From Cyanophora paradoxa (Eukaryota > Glaucocystophyceae > Cyanophorales > Cyanophoraceae): DNA of 64,000 nucleotides. Below, one piece after another: positions 62,611 to 64,000 of this stretch. The notes under the pieces are model-generated. The model was not told where the DNA came from and did no database searches. It was given only the letters and a program-made list of their open reading frames with translations. Numbering within the stretch: the stretch's first letter is position 1; every line of letters begins with the position of its first letter. Made by a program: the position numbers and the translations under genes. Location: NCBI GenBank assembly GCA_004431415.1, contig QPMI01000249.1:1-64000 (forward strand), in the 5' to 3' direction.

Positions 62611-64000
62611 ATGCGTATATGGGCCCGTCTGGCCCTCTGGGCGCTCGCCCTCGCCTTGTCCATGTTCGCGGCACCGGTGTTGATGCCAATTGCAACCGCC
62701 TCCGCCCAGCCGTGCGACGGCTCTCTGGAAGTCGCCGCCGCGTCCGCCGAGAGCAGCGTGCTCTGGTGCGCTCGATAGCGCGCGCGCGCCCTTGGCCCCT
62801 GTGACCAACAGTAGCGCAAGCTGACCCCGGCCCGACCCAGGCTTCCCCCGGGCGCGACCGTGCAACTGGAGACGGGCGCCGCGGGCGCACCCGTGCGAGC
62901 TCAGTACCGGTTCGAACCGCGGCCGCGAATCGCCCGGCTTGCAATAGGAAATTCGAAGTGCTGCACTGCGGCAGCTGCAGCTGCAGCTGCACCGATCCGC
63001 GCGCCGACGTTTGCGCGCCGGCGCGGGCGCACAGGTACACGACGCTGCGCATGCTGGGCAAGTGTTACGCGGCCATCAACCAGACCGTCCTCACTGAGGC
63101 CCGCCGCGCCCGGCTCCCAAGCTTGAGCCCCGCGCGCCCCGCCGGCGTCGCCTCACGGATCAGACTGTGCGCGCAGGCGGCCTGGCTCTCTCCGATCGAC
63201 GACCCCGACCTCTTCTTCAGGAGCGAGGTCACCCTCATCAACTCGGACGGCGGCTCCGGTGTGCGGCGCCGGCGCTCAGCGGCTCGCATTTGTCTCGGCC
63301 TCGCGGGTGCATGCGCAAGCGCGCGCCGGTTGACGGGAGGGCGCTGTGCCGCGGCAGGCGGCGCCGGCGGGCAAGGGAGCGCCAACTCGAGCTCGAGCCC
63401 CGGCACGAATTCGAACTCGACGCGGGGCCAGGGCCTCCCCGTCCCGGCGTTGGACGGCTCGGCTCCGGCCCTCGAGCAGGCCCGCCGCCTCGCCGCCGCC
63501 ACCTCGGCGGTCCTCCAGGCAGGCCCCCGCCGGCGCCCCGCCCCGGCCCGGGCCCCGTGCCGCCCGCTGGAACGCCTCGCAGCTGAAGCTGGACTTGGAC
63601 TTGGCGGCGTTCAACAGCTCGGAGGGGGTGCGGGGGGAGCTGCTCTCGGCCCTCGCCGCCGCGCTGCGCGCCGCCGTCGCCCAGCTGCGCCTCCTCTCCT
63701 ACGCCCCCGGCAGCGTCCTCGCCACCGTGCGGCCCGGGCCCTCCCGAGACCGACGTCGACAGGTTGGGTTCCACATGTGACCCGCCGAGGCGGCGCGGGC
63801 CGGGGGCAGGTGGAGATCATGCACGGGAGCGCGGCCGGGCAGCGGCCGGCCGCCGAGATCCTGCGCGACCTTCAGGTGCCCGCGGCCCCGGGACCCCGGG
63901 GCTCTCCTGGCCCGCAGCCTCTTCCAACGGGTACCCCCCTCCGCAGGCCTCGCTCGCCGCCGGGAACTTCACCCTCGGCTCCCGCTTCCCCGTCCTCGCC
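62611..64000 (+). CDS. Secreted or membrane protein with SEA-like segment, function unknown (3' partial)
   Basis: The ATG at 62611 (an in-frame ATG two codons upstream is also possible) opens a strong signal peptide, WARLALWALALALSMFAAPV, ending ATASAQPC. After a GT-donor intron the exons read FPPGATVQLETGAAGAPVRA, TLRMLGKCYAAINQTVLTE, RLCAQAAWLSPIDDPDLFFR, then SQLKLDLDLAAFNSSEGVRG, LLSALAAALRAAVAQLRLL, VEIMHGSAAGQRPAAEILRD and SLAAGNFTLGSRFPVL, where the window ends. The alternation of a beta strand, an Ala-rich helix and a short strand resembles SEA or ferredoxin-fold extracellular modules, with Asn-x-Ser/Thr sites. No family assignment. Exon joins are tentative. Confidence 0.5.

Noticed and set aside
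1-64000. CRISPR arrays, bacterial operons, rRNA genes
   Set aside because: No regularly spaced repeats, ribosome-binding sites or rRNA motifs were seen; intron structure shows a eukaryotic genome.

Overview
The window is nuclear DNA from a GC-rich, intron-rich unicellular eukaryote. Coding exons are short and separated by small introns that are C-rich on the sense strand (CCCCGCC repeats), end in YGCAG, and begin with GT or, often, GC. The gene set (an EAG/CNG-type channel, a membrane-anchored cyclic-nucleotide phosphodiesterase, a choline-transporter-like protein, a UhpC/UhpT-type sugar-phosphate transporter with a transit-peptide-like leader, a HIRAN-SNF2-RING repair ATPase, MND1, and DIRS-like and LTR retroelements) fits a GC-rich marine microalga. 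A haptophyte or pelagophyte is my best guess. That assignment is inference; no rRNA or plastid marker is present. All gene models below are hand-spliced, so exon limits are approximate unless stated.

Layout. 1-3160 (-): cation channel, 3' end off the window. 4004-6311 (+): multi-pass membrane protein. 6632-8767 (-): organophosphate antiporter. 9318-13276 (-): HLTF/RAD5-like ATPase. 13636-18367 (+): membrane phosphodiesterase. 18615-19406 (-): small membrane protein. 19937-23348 (+): SLC44/CTL-type transporter. 23349-24951: AT-richer intergenic DNA with a large palindrome. 24952-26344 (-) and about 28455-30012 (+): unrecognised multi-exon genes. 29990-33387 (-): coiled-coil protein. 33731-34627 (+): small basic protein. 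34986-39995 (+): ankyrin-RING protein. 40164-41697 (-): SAP-PADR1 protein.

From 42 kb the window becomes repeat-dominated. 42044-48876 is a rearranged DIRS-like retroelement cluster: Gag with a zinc knuckle, reverse transcriptase-RNase H, and a tyrosine recombinase, with a 1.03 kb inverted duplication of the RNase H end. It abuts, seven bases before the first visible exon, a 5'-truncated copy of the meiotic gene MND1 (48884-50182) that also carries a frameshift. From 61482 down to 50368 (-) runs a large secreted or surface glycoprotein gene. One of its introns holds a complete, very young LTR retrotransposon (51213-56507): identical 283-bp LTRs, a 5-bp target duplication GGGTC, a polypurine tract, a putative primer-binding site and only one ORF, a Gag-like protein. 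At the right edge a second secreted protein gene (62611 onward, +) is divergent from it.

The most notable points are the gag-only LTR element with repeated polypurine-tract motifs, the inverted DIRS structure that truncates MND1, and altered ATPase motifs in the HLTF-like gene. I found no CRISPR array, operon, rRNA or confident tRNA.
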